A stretch of DNA of 8,462 bases, from the NCBI GenBank assembly GCA_905201915.1, contig CAJKQE010000096.1, forward strand, positions 1 through 8,462, in the 5' to 3' direction. Origin of the DNA: an uncultured Lachnospiraceae bacterium. GTDB lineage: Bacteria; Bacillota; Clostridia; Lachnospirales; Lachnospiraceae. The number at the start of each line of letters is the position of its first letter. Position 1 is the stretch's first letter. The translations under genes and the position numbers were made by a program. Under the pieces are notes generated by a model, which saw nothing but the letters and a program-made list of their open reading frames with translations, searched no databases and had not been told where the DNA came from. Shown here in pieces: positions 1-5,985 of this stretch.

Positions 1-2
1 TT

Positions 3-1076
3 GGAAATCTGATGGACGATGTTCGATTTTATGGAGAACTTGCACTGATACGGGAAGGGATTGAGAAAATTCATGAAGCATTGCCGGACTATAAGTATGT
101 ACCAATGCGGGATGTTCGGGAAGCAATGTATCCAGAGAAGATGACCACAGAACAGTTGGCAGAGGCATTGGATGAGATTGCAGAAGCTTTTGATCCGTAT
201 GAGTATCGGGATAATGTAGAGATGGGAGAAAATACGGTACAGGAAGTAATGCTGGATTTGCGAAGCGGGAATATTCATTCCTATATTTCGTATCTGAAGG
301 ATATTGTAGATGAAGAATGTGACCAGTCTGTGCGTGCAGGTATATTGATTGAAAGGCTGAAAGCCTATGAACCGGAGCTTCCAAAAGATATAGAACCGAT
401 GGTGTATGTAAATTATTGTGAGAAAAGTGATTTGGGGAATCCAAGATGCCAGAAGTTATCTGATTTGGATTCCAAAACCGTAGAACAGGACAAAGCCTGG
501 TATGCTGACCTTGATCCAAACACCAACGAACCAAAAACGACAGCACAGATGTTTTTTACAGTATATTATGCTGAGAAGGGCGACAAGATGCTGCATCATT
601 TTCAAGGTAAGATAGAGATTGGTACCGGAAACGGAGGTATCATCAGTCAATTAAAGATGCAGAATGAAATGAAATTGAAGGATGAAAGCTGGATCAGTTA
701 TCAGCAAGGAAAAGGCAATGAAGAGTACCAGAAGTATATGGAAGATCTGACGGATATGCAGAATCATGTGTTGCCGTATTTGCAGAGCTTTTGCAGCCTG
801 AAAGAAAAAGGTGTGCAGGAGAGACGAGAACAGCAGGTAGCAGAGAAAACTGAGAGCAGAGAAGCTGCGCCAAGAGCTGGCATTGAAGCAAATACAGCAG
901 TTAAGGACGCAGGGAAAGCTGAAAGAAAGCCAGTAGCACAAAAGAGAGCAATGACAGAAAAAGAGAAAAAACCGTCAATCCATGAACGCTTGGAAATCAA
1001 TAAGAGAATCATTCAGGAAAAACAGGGAAAAGATAAGCCGGAGAGAGGGGCTGATTTGGATGTAAGGACGGTGTAG
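3..1076 (+). CDS. C-terminal part of a large accessory (conjugative-element-type) protein of unknown function
   Basis: The reading frame is open from the window edge (codon at position 3) and contains an ATG at 12 with no good ribosome site, so I read it as the C-terminal ~355 residues of a longer gene. The product is soluble and rich in Glu and Lys, with no signal peptide or membrane segment. The first ~125 residues (from the ATG) are acidic and helical. A middle part at about 130-225 (VYVNYCEKSD, later MFFTVYYAEKG) looks like a mixed alpha/beta domain. From about 265 the chain is low-complexity and charged, ending in a basic tail with KPSIHERLEINKRIIQEKQG. Such tails and compositions are familiar to me from the large DUF3849/DUF4316/YodL-type proteins of integrative conjugative elements in Clostridia; this is recognition of style, not a domain match. 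No catalytic motif is visible. A strong terminator follows 15 bases after the stop, separating it from the next genes. Confidence 0.7.
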   Translation, partial: GNLMDDVRFYGELALIREGIEKIHEALPDYKYVPMRDVREAMYPEKMTTEQLAEALDEIAEAFDPYEYRDNVEMGENTVQEVMLDLRSGNIHSYISYLKDIVDEECDQSVRAGILIERLKAYEPELPKDIEPMVYVNYCEKSDLGNPRCQKLSDLDSKTVEQDKAWYADLDPNTNEPKTTAQMFFTVYYAEKGDKMLHHFQGKIEIGTGNGGIISQLKMQNEMKLKDESWISYQQGKGNEEYQKYMEDLTDMQNHVLPYLQSFCSLKEKGVQERREQQVAEKTESREAAPRAGIEANTAVKDAGKAERKPVAQKRAMTEKEKKPSIHERLEINKRIIQEKQGKDKPERGADLDVRTV

Positions 1077-1091
1077 TATGAGATAGAAAGG

Positions 1092-1138
1092 AGTCGGAGG
1101 TCACGGATAACAATGTGGCTTTCGGCTTTTTTTGTTTT
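1092..1138 (+). terminator. Intrinsic terminator after the accessory gene
   Basis: A 13-bp stem (1092-1104 with 1115-1127) pairs fully if four G-U wobbles are allowed, around a 10-base loop. It runs into seven T (1127-1133), a G and four more T. The placement just behind the stop codon at 1076 fits a rho-independent terminator ending the upstream transcript and isolating the regulator and agr genes. Confidence 0.85.
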
Positions 1139-1171
1139 GGTAAAAATGCTGAATTATCTACCACGAAAGTA

Positions 1172-1199
1172 TACAAAGCTTACAAAGATGTATCTTTGT
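1172..1199. promoter_or_regulatory. Inverted repeat with three ACAAAG half-sites; candidate operator before the XRE gene
   Basis: ACAAAGAT (1182-1189) and ATCTTTGT (1192-1199) form a perfect 8-bp inverted repeat separated by GT. TACAAAG also occurs directly repeated at 1172-1178 and 1181-1187, so three copies of the half-site sit within 28 bases. There is no T tract to suggest a terminator. The position ~70 bases before the XRE start fits an operator, with autoregulation by that protein an inference. I could not find a convincing -35/-10 pair; short AT palindromes such as CTATATATAG (1209-1218) lie just downstream. Confidence 0.4.
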
Positions 1200-1269
1200 T
1201 CAAAAAGACTATATATAGGCGACCTTTTACGGGCAATTTATATAGAATAGAGAAAAGGTGGTAGAAATC

Positions 1270-1509
1270 ATGGATATGAAAACAGCAGTTATATATCGTC
1301 TTGAAGAATTGATAAGGCAAAACGATATTACCGTGAATGAGGCGGCGATACGTTCTGGTGTTCCGCCATCAACGCTGAAGAATATTTTGTATGGGCAGAG
1401 TAAGAATGTAGGCGTAGTTACAATCAAGAAATTGTGTGATGGATTAGAAATCACAATACCAGAATTTTTTGGAGATTCCATCTTTGCAGAGTTGGAACCG
1501 GAGTTATAG
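1270..1509 (+). CDS. Small XRE-family helix-turn-helix transcriptional regulator
   Basis: A 79-residue protein consisting almost entirely of a Cro/CI-type helix-turn-helix domain. Residues ~5-65 contain the expected five-helix pattern: the LEELIRQNDIT helix, the turn with NEAAIRSGVPPSTLKNILYG as scaffold and recognition helix (SGVPPSTL is the diagnostic turn), and the KLCDGLEITIPEFF closing helices typical of Firmicutes single-domain regulators. There is no sensor or dimerisation extension. I chose ATG 1270 because AGGTGG at 1256-1261 lies 8 bases ahead of it; the in-frame GTG at 1258 is part of that ribosome site. It probably binds its own upstream region (inverted repeat at 1182-1199) and may control this operon or a host element. 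It lies 86 bases upstream of the agr response regulator with no clear terminator between them, so co-transcription is possible. Its target is unknown. Confidence 0.85.
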   Translation: MDMKTAVIYRLEELIRQNDITVNEAAIRSGVPPSTLKNILYGQSKNVGVVTIKKLCDGLEITIPEFFGDSIFAELEPEL

Positions 1510-1566
1510 AAGTAAGAGATAATCTCATGGCAAAATTCTGCGGGATGGTTTTTTTTATGAAATGAG

Positions 1567-1582
1567 GTTAGTTGCAACTAAC
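1567..1582. promoter_or_regulatory. Perfect 16-bp palindrome directly before the response regulator
   Basis: GTTAGTTGCAACTAAC is a perfect palindrome ending 13 bases before the ATG at 1596 and abutting the ribosome site. Its GTTA/TAAC half-sites recur as an inverted repeat before the biosynthetic operon (4461-4490). It could be a regulator-binding site or, as RNA, a weak stem affecting access to the ribosome site. LytTR regulators usually bind direct repeats, so assignment to the adjacent regulator is tentative. Confidence 0.4.
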
Positions 1583-1595
1583 AAAAGGAAGGATT

Positions 1596-2330
1596 ATGTA
1601 TAAGATAGCTATTTGCGATGATGATAAAAGATATAGAAAAACGATCAGGGAGATTGTAGAGCATGAAAATAGTTTGCATGAAAATGAAATCAGATTTTAT
1701 GAATACGAATCTGGAAATGAACTTTTGAAACATACGGATATTCTCCACGAATTGGTCTTTATAGACATCCGTATGCCGGGGCTGGATGGAAACCAAACAG
1801 CATTAAAATTGAGAAATTATAACAAAGATGCAGTTTTAATCTTCTGTTCTAGTTATTTTGAGCCGACAGTGGACAGTATTAATTTTGGGCAGCCCTTCCG
1901 GTATATTATGAAGGACTTACACGATACCAGCTTACGCCGGGAAATTGCAGCTATTATGACTGAGGTAAAGAGACGCTTTCTGAATGACTATGCGGTAACG
2001 GTGACATCGGCGGGGAAGATAATACGCATACATGTGGAAAATATCTTATATGTTTCCAGAGCCAAAAGAGGATGTGTGATAACCATTGTGAAAGAGCAAG
2101 AAAAAGAGACAGTTCGGTGCAGAGAATCGTTTGGAGAATTATGTGAACAGTTAAAAGATCAGGGATTTGCACAGGCGCATTATAGTTACATTGTTAATTT
2201 GGGAAAAGTAGAAGGGTTAGAAAAAGGCGTACTACGGTTGAAATACGGAATAGAACTGAATGTTTCAAGAGCAAAGAAAGAAGAGTTTACCGAGGCGCTG
2301 TTTGAATATCTGAGGGAAAGGAATGGTTGA
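1596..2330 (+). CDS. agrA: LytTR-family response regulator, AgrA-like
   Basis: A 244-residue cytoplasmic transcription factor. Residues 1-~120 form a receiver domain: acidic pocket CDDD at 7-10, phosphoacceptor Asp57 in FIDIRMPGLDG, the Ser85/Ser86 switch position, and Lys106 in the conserved beta-5 strand. Residues ~137-240 form a LytTR DNA-binding domain (VTVTSAGKIIRIHVENILYV, then HYSYIVNLGKV, LNVSRAKKEEF), the fold used by AgrA, ComE and VirR rather than winged-helix OmpR proteins. The ATG at 1596 follows AAAGGAAGG (1584-1592); an upstream in-frame TTG at 1572 lies inside the palindrome and has no ribosome site. The stop overlaps the start of the kinase gene by 8 bases, implying coupled translation. 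The kinase, pro-peptide and AgrB genes that follow identify it as the output of an agr-type circuit. Its targets are inferred to include this locus and perhaps the downstream peptide-synthetase operon. Confidence 0.9.
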   Translation: MYKIAICDDDKRYRKTIREIVEHENSLHENEIRFYEYESGNELLKHTDILHELVFIDIRMPGLDGNQTALKLRNYNKDAVLIFCSSYFEPTVDSINFGQPFRYIMKDLHDTSLRREIAAIMTEVKRRFLNDYAVTVTSAGKIIRIHVENILYVSRAKRGCVITIVKEQEKETVRCRESFGELCEQLKDQGFAQAHYSYIVNLGKVEGLEKGVLRLKYGIELNVSRAKKEEFTEALFEYLRERNG

Positions 2331-3633
2331 TCTGATGGATTTACTAAGAGATGTTTTAGTTTGCAGCCTTCAGGTATGGATGCTGAATGATTTTGGGAAA
2401 AATATGTTTCCATATAGGGTAGGATCTTTATGGAAAAGAATTGGGGTGTATTTTGCTGCGGCACTTTGTATTTTTATTGCAAATCATATGGGAACGACGC
2501 TATTTAATATTACGATTATCCCTGTAAGTTATACGATTGCTGCCATTATTATTTTTCAAGGCAGTAAGTGGAAGAAAGTTATCATGGCCTGTTGTTATTA
2601 TATGTTGGCAATCATACCAGAGTTTTTGTTTGCTGCGATTACTGAAGCCTATGGAGTAACTGGAACAGCAAACGAATTTCAGTCTGAGCTGGAAAAAACA
2701 TTGGCTATTTTGCTGATGAAAACGATGACTTTTTTACTCGTGAAATGTATTAACCAGATAACAAGAAAGAAGAATTATCTGACGATTGAAAATAAATTGT
2801 TTACTGTGCTGTTAACTCTGCCGATAGCGACAATTATCATTTTTATGTGTATATACTATTCGCATATTTCTTTTACCGGTGTAAATCGTATCATGATTCC
2901 TATTGGAGCAGCATTGCTGTTAATGACGAATATTTGTATATTTGCAGTCTTTGATAAATTAATTGAAAGGTCTGAAGAAGTAAAAAAGATGGAATTGCTT
3001 TATCAGAAAAGTAAAGCTGAAAATATCAATCAGAAATATATCAATAAAGTAAACGAAGATAAAAGGGCTTTTTTGCATGATGTGAATAAATTTCTTTGTA
3101 TTACAGCGAACTTGATAGAAAATGGAAAAAATCTTGAGTTGGATAACATGGTAAGACATTTGGGGATCCGGATACAGGAAATGAAAAATTATAGTTGCTG
3201 CGCTGATCCGGTTCTAAACAGTATTTTATGTGAAAGAAAATTTGTCGCCGAATCAAAAGGCATATTGTATAAAATCAAACTTGGAAATAATCTTAGAACA
3301 GATTTTATAGAAGACCTGGATTTGATTTCTATTGTGGGGAACCTTTTGGATAATGCAATCGAGGCTGCTGAAAAGACAGAGAAAGATAAGTATGTGATTT
3401 GTAATATGTATATGGGGAATGAAAATCATTTCCTGGTAATGGAATTTCGCAATAATTATATTGTGCCTTTAATAAAAGAGAAGGAGCGATATATAAGTAC
3501 AAAAAGAGATTCCGGCAGTCATGGAATCGGGCTTCATACGGTAAAGAAGCTGGTGGAAAGATATGGAGGAATCATGAGGATTGTTGCAGGAGAACAGGAG
3601 TTTTCTGTTGAGATAATCTTTACAATTAAGTAA
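2323..3633 (+). CDS. agrC: GHKL sensor histidine kinase, AgrC-like receptor for the peptide signal
   Basis: A 436-residue membrane kinase. The N-terminal ~212 residues hold about six to seven hydrophobic segments (roughly 42-60, 64-79, 86-106, 127-143, 159-179, 190-211, with a possible extra one near 7-22), the sensor architecture of AgrC. A charged helical linker (~213-248) leads to the phosphoacceptor region FLHDVNKFL with His252, matching the HD-x-x-N form of AgrC-type kinases. The ATP-binding domain carries the N box NLLDNAIEAAE (Asn340, Asn344) and the G box GSHGIGLHTVKKL (Gly401, Gly403); the shortened GHKL C-terminus is as expected. The length is usual for AgrC. The ATG at 2323 overlaps the regulator stop and is preceded by GGGAAAGG; an ATG at 2335 is a possible alternative start. 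It should sense the cyclic peptide made from the gene at 3732 and phosphorylate Asp57 of the upstream regulator. Confidence 0.9.
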   Translation: MVDLMDLLRDVLVCSLQVWMLNDFGKNMFPYRVGSLWKRIGVYFAAALCIFIANHMGTTLFNITIIPVSYTIAAIIIFQGSKWKKVIMACCYYMLAIIPEFLFAAITEAYGVTGTANEFQSELEKTLAILLMKTMTFLLVKCINQITRKKNYLTIENKLFTVLLTLPIATIIIFMCIYYSHISFTGVNRIMIPIGAALLLMTNICIFAVFDKLIERSEEVKKMELLYQKSKAENINQKYINKVNEDKRAFLHDVNKFLCITANLIENGKNLELDNMVRHLGIRIQEMKNYSCCADPVLNSILCERKFVAESKGILYKIKLGNNLRTDFIEDLDLISIVGNLLDNAIEAAEKTEKDKYVICNMYMGNENHFLVMEFRNNYIVPLIKEKERYISTKRDSGSHGIGLHTVKKLVERYGGIMRIVAGEQEFSVEIIFTIK

Positions 3634-3641
3634 GACGATGC

Positions 3642-3700
3642 AAAAATCGCCCAAAAAATTACCGTTTTGGCCGAGGTAATTGTAGTAGAGGCGATTTTTT
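3642..3700 (+). terminator. Two-part hairpin with T tract between kinase and pro-peptide genes
   Basis: The outer arms AAAAATCGCC (3642-3651) and GGCGATTTTT (3690-3699) pair over 10 bp, and nested inside them AATTACC (3657-3663) pairs with GGTAATT (3675-3681). The T run at 3695-3700 gives the form of an intrinsic terminator. Only about 16 bases separate it from the ribosome site of the pro-peptide gene, so there is little room for a fresh promoter. It may act as a partial terminator, an attenuator, or a processing/stability element that sets different levels of kinase and signal transcripts. A weak promoter overlapping the hairpin (TTGTAG 3680-3685, TAGAAT 3703-3708, 17-base spacing) is possible but would leave a very short leader. 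Confidence 0.7.
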
Positions 3701-3731
3701 AGTAGAATTTTGAAAAAAGGAGGCAAAAATC

Positions 3732-3887
3732 ATGAAGAAAATATTAGACAAAGTAAAAACAAAGGTATTAGAGGGCATCAATTTGCTTGCGCTCAAATTG
3801 ACAGCACGTTCCGCAAATCTTGCATGTGACTGGTTATATTTTCAGGATGAAGAACCGGACGAAGTTAAGAAGATGAGAAAGTTTTAA
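3732..3887 (+). CDS. agrD: AgrD-like cyclic (thio)lactone autoinducer pro-peptide
   Basis: A 51-residue precursor of a cyclic quorum-sensing peptide. It has the three AgrD parts: an N-terminal amphipathic, Lys-rich helix that should lie on the membrane (MKKILDKVKT to about residue 24), a short central signal segment (ARSANLACDWLYF, 25-37), and an acidic then basic recognition tail (QDEEPDEVKKMRKF, 38-51). By analogy with staphylococcal AgrD, Cys32 should form a thiolactone with the carboxyl of Tyr36, giving the ring C-D-W-L-Y; a six-residue ring ending at Phe37 cannot be excluded. The exocyclic tail length is not predictable. A strong ribosome site, AAAAAAGGAGG (3714-3723 region), lies 8 bases upstream of ATG 3732. 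The stop overlaps the agrB start by one base (TAATG), showing coupled translation of substrate and peptidase. Small size makes such genes easy to overlook. Confidence 0.9.
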   Translation: MKKILDKVKTKVLEGINLLALKLTARSANLACDWLYFQDEEPDEVKKMRKF

Positions 3888-4462
3888 TGAGAAAAAGGAT
3901 AATTGACTGGATTTTCACTCTACAAAGTCAACGGGGAATTCTTGGGGAAAAAGAACGTAGGTTGTATACATATGCTTACGGCCTGCTTCTGAATAAGATA
4001 GCTATATATGCCATTATTGCTATAGTCGGTACAATAACGGGAAACTGGATAGGAATGTTCAGCTTTTTGCTGCCTTTTACTATTTTAAGGCAGTATGCGG
4101 GAGGGATTCATTTAGAAAAGCCTATGAACTGTATTATTTTCTCTGGTTTCCTTGTTTTCGGTTGTGGGCAATATTTAGCAGTAGCATCAGACATAGGGAA
4201 AATATTATGTGCTTTGTGGGTTGCTGCGATTTTACTTATATTCGTGTTGGCACCAATAGATACTAAAGGCAAAAAATTGGATAAGACTGCAAAAAAGATT
4301 TATGGAAGACGTGCAAGAGGAGTATTGGTTATAGAAGTTATGATTGCAATTTGCTTTTGGGTATGTGGCTTTATAGTGGTAACCAAAGGTATAGCAATAG
4401 CTCATATTATTTTAATGGTTAGCTTGATAACAGGAAAAGCAAATTTTTTTGATTATAGGTAA
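3887..4462 (+). CDS. agrB: AgrB-family membrane peptidase that processes and exports the autoinducer
   Basis: A 191-residue integral membrane protein, the usual AgrB length. The family's catalytic pair is present: His75 in RQYAGGIHLEKP and Cys82 seven residues later, the same spacing as His77/Cys84 of the staphylococcal enzyme. Hydrophobic segments at about 33-51, 54-68, 82-98, 105-123, 145-163 and 166-184 flank a basic cytoplasmic loop (DTKGKKLDKTAKKIYGRRARG). Its expected job is to cut the C-terminal tail from the AgrD-like pro-peptide, forming an acyl-enzyme on Cys82 that is resolved into the thiolactone, and to help export the product. It starts at the ATG inside the TAATG overlap with the pro-peptide gene and has no strong ribosome site of its own. 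It ends the four-gene agr set; I see no convincing terminator before the next gene. Confidence 0.95.
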   Translation: MRKRIIDWIFTLQSQRGILGEKERRLYTYAYGLLLNKIAIYAIIAIVGTITGNWIGMFSFLLPFTILRQYAGGIHLEKPMNCIIFSGFLVFGCGQYLAVASDIGKILCALWVAAILLIFVLAPIDTKGKKLDKTAKKIYGRRARGVLVIEVMIAICFWVCGFIVVTKGIAIAHIILMVSLITGKANFFDYR

Positions 4463-4490
4463 GTTATAGCTAACTATTGATAAATAACTT
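4461..4490. promoter_or_regulatory. Overlapping GTTA/TAAC inverted repeats before the biosynthetic operon
   Basis: AAGTTAT (4461-4467) and ATAACTT (4484-4490) are inverted repeats 16 bases apart. Within them AGTTA (4462-4466) also pairs with TAACT (4471-4475), and TAACT recurs at 4485-4489, giving a 14-base direct spacing. The half-site resembles the palindrome at 1567-1582. The whole agrB-to-transferase gap (4463-4558) is AT-rich; TATAAA at 4534-4539 could be a -10 element but has no well-spaced -35, as often seen at promoters that need an activator. A LytTR-controlled promoter is my inference. Confidence 0.4.
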
Positions 4491-4558
4491 CAATATTAAG
4501 AAACGAATGCTATTTGAAATGTATTTAATTTCTTATAAAGGCGAGAGGGGCTTTGGAA

Positions 4559-5254
4559 ATGAGAATTAAGTTATACGAAAATAGAGATTTTATGAGAAGA
4601 ACTCAGATTAAATTAATGCAAGAAGAAGTACATATTTGGTGTATACGCTGGAAAGAAGTGATTCCTGTTTTTGAATACTACCAATTGATGCTGGATCAGA
4701 AAGAAAAAGAAAAAATGGAAGAATACTATTTCTATGAGGATAGGATGCGTTATGTAGCAGGGAAAGTAATTACTAAATTAGTTTTAATACAATATTTGGA
4801 AGAAGAGGAGATAAGTTTTTTATCACATAAATTTGGAAAACCGTATTATAAGAGTATTTCGGGAAAACAGGATATAGAATTTAATATTTCTCATTCTGGT
4901 GAAATGATACTTGTAGCCTTTTCTAGAGATGCGAAGATTGGAGTGGATATACAAGAAATAATAGATTGCAGCGAATATTTAGAAATTGCTAGAAGTTTTT
5001 TTGAGCCTGAGGAGGTAAAAAATATCGAGGAGAGTAATAGCAAAGAATTATTTTTTCAATATTGGTCAGCGAAAGAAGCTTATTTAAAAGCGATAGGTGT
5101 AGGACTACTTAAAGGAATGAGCTTTTTTTCAGTTAAAGACGGAGTAATAAAAGAAAATGGAAGAAAAAAAGATCATTGGAAATTAATACCAATTAAGGTA
5201 CAGGGATATGCTGCATATATAGCATTAAAGGAGAAAGAAAAAAGTGGAAAGTAA
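4559..5254 (+). CDS. Sfp-type 4'-phosphopantetheinyl transferase
   Basis: This 231-residue cytoplasmic enzyme should transfer phosphopantetheine from coenzyme A to carrier-protein serines, converting the NRPS carriers to active form. Sfp-family motifs occur in order: KFGKPY (91-96), FNISHS (108-113), GVDIQEI (128-134), FFEPEEV (147-153) and WSAKEAYLKAIGVGL (169-183). The last places it in the W/KEA secondary-metabolism subfamily, with Lys172, Glu173 and Lys177 matching Sfp Lys150, Glu151 and Lys155. Asp130 matches Sfp Asp107, but the next metal ligand, Sfp Glu109, is replaced by Gln132. ATG 4559 is preferred because AGAGGGG (4544-4550) lies 8 bases upstream; an in-frame TTG at 4553 is unlikely. 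It is the first gene of the biosynthetic operon, and its end overlaps the thioesterase start by 11 bases. A dedicated transferase at the head of such a cluster is common. Confidence 0.93.
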   Translation: MRIKLYENRDFMRRTQIKLMQEEVHIWCIRWKEVIPVFEYYQLMLDQKEKEKMEEYYFYEDRMRYVAGKVITKLVLIQYLEEEEISFLSHKFGKPYYKSISGKQDIEFNISHSGEMILVAFSRDAKIGVDIQEIIDCSEYLEIARSFFEPEEVKNIEESNSKELFFQYWSAKEAYLKAIGVGLLKGMSFFSVKDGVIKENGRKKDHWKLIPIKVQGYAAYIALKEKEKSGK

Positions 5255-5975
5255 ATGGTTTGTAGATGAGAATGTAAAAAATATAGATAAAGAGATTTTA
5301 TTATGTTTCCCCTACGCAGGGGCAAGTATCAATATGTTTTCGATGTGGAAAGAATATATTGATAAAGTTATTGTTTGCCCAGTTAAGTTGCCGTTTAGAG
5401 ATGCAAGAAGAAAAGAAAAGTTACCTGAAAGTGTTCAAAAATTGGCAGAAGTATTTGTAAAAGAAAATATAGATATTATGAGAAAAAGGTATTCCATATT
5501 TGGTCATTGTACTGGTGCAATTTTAGGTTATGAAATAGCAAGACAAACCTATGAAAAAACGGGAAATGAACCAACTGTAATAATTGCGTCGAGTTCTCAG
5601 GAGCCAGCGATAATACCAAAAGAAGCGATACTATTAGCAGGGGCATCGGATTCAGAAATACAAGCCTACTTGGAAACAGAAAGATTGGTGGATAAATCTA
5701 TTTTGGAGATGCCAGAGTTTCAGGAATATTATTTTCCGATACTGCGAGCGGATTTTAGGCTTTTTGCCAGCTATCACGCAAGTTATCATAAGTTTAATTG
5801 TCCTATTATTACTATTTATGATCCATTTGATTCAAAATTAATAAAGGATGATGTGCAGGGCTGGGGAAAATATACAACTAAATATGAAGAAAGATATATT
5901 GAAGGGGGACATTATGCAGCTTTGAAAAATATACAGCAGATAACTGAAAAAATAAATCAAATTATAGAAAGATGA
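5244..5975 (+). CDS. Type II thioesterase (alpha/beta hydrolase) with Cys in place of the nucleophilic Ser
   Basis: A 243-residue stand-alone thioesterase of the GrsT/RifR/YbtT kind, which removes misprimed or stalled acyl groups from carrier proteins of nonribosomal assembly lines. The oxyanion-side motif CFPYAGAS (21-28) is typical. The nucleophile elbow reads FGHCTGAILGYE, so Cys89 stands where the family usually has Ser (GHSMG). The catalytic His is His223 in GGHYAALKN and the acid is probably Asp193 or Asp196 in IYDPFDSK. Cys nucleophiles are active in some related thioesterases, so this is likely functional with altered chemistry. It starts at GTG 5244, with AAAGGAG (5227-5233) 10 bases upstream, inside the end of the transferase gene; there is no suitable ATG near the N-terminus. 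The next gene begins 10 bases after its stop. Length is normal for the family. Confidence 0.92.
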   Translation: MESKWFVDENVKNIDKEILLCFPYAGASINMFSMWKEYIDKVIVCPVKLPFRDARRKEKLPESVQKLAEVFVKENIDIMRKRYSIFGHCTGAILGYEIARQTYEKTGNEPTVIIASSSQEPAIIPKEAILLAGASDSEIQAYLETERLVDKSILEMPEFQEYYFPILRADFRLFASYHASYHKFNCPIITIYDPFDSKLIKDDVQGWGKYTTKYEERYIEGGHYAALKNIQQITEKINQIIER

Positions 5976-5985
5976 GGAAAAATAC

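Noticed and set aside
651..941. Overlapping minus-strand frames within the first gene
   Set aside because: The hydrophobic, Leu/Phe-rich product is what the complement of a Glu/Lys-rich gene gives; no start signal is visible.
1521..1569. Possible terminator between the XRE gene and the response regulator (eight T at 1549-1556)
   Set aside because: The T run has no stable G/C-rich stem just before it; only a weak AATCTCAT/ATGAGGTT pairing spans it, which is not terminator-like.
1227..1577. Open frame on the minus strand across the XRE gene (116 codons)
   Set aside because: It is antisense to a well-supported gene, has no ribosome site or recognisable domain, and follows the codon structure of the + strand gene.
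1572..1595. TTG start extending the response regulator by eight residues
   Set aside because: It lies inside the palindrome with no ribosome site, while ATG 1596 follows AAAGGAAGG and gives a standard receiver N-terminus.
3732..3887. Bacteriocin or lanthipeptide precursor
   Set aside because: The single Cys, acidic EEPDE tail and one-base overlap with agrB fit AgrD; there are no lanthionine-type Ser/Thr/Cys clusters or modification genes.
4514..4539. Sigma-A promoter TTGAAA / TATAAA before the transferase gene
   Set aside because: The spacing is only 14 bases, too short for a normal promoter, so I do not list it as one.
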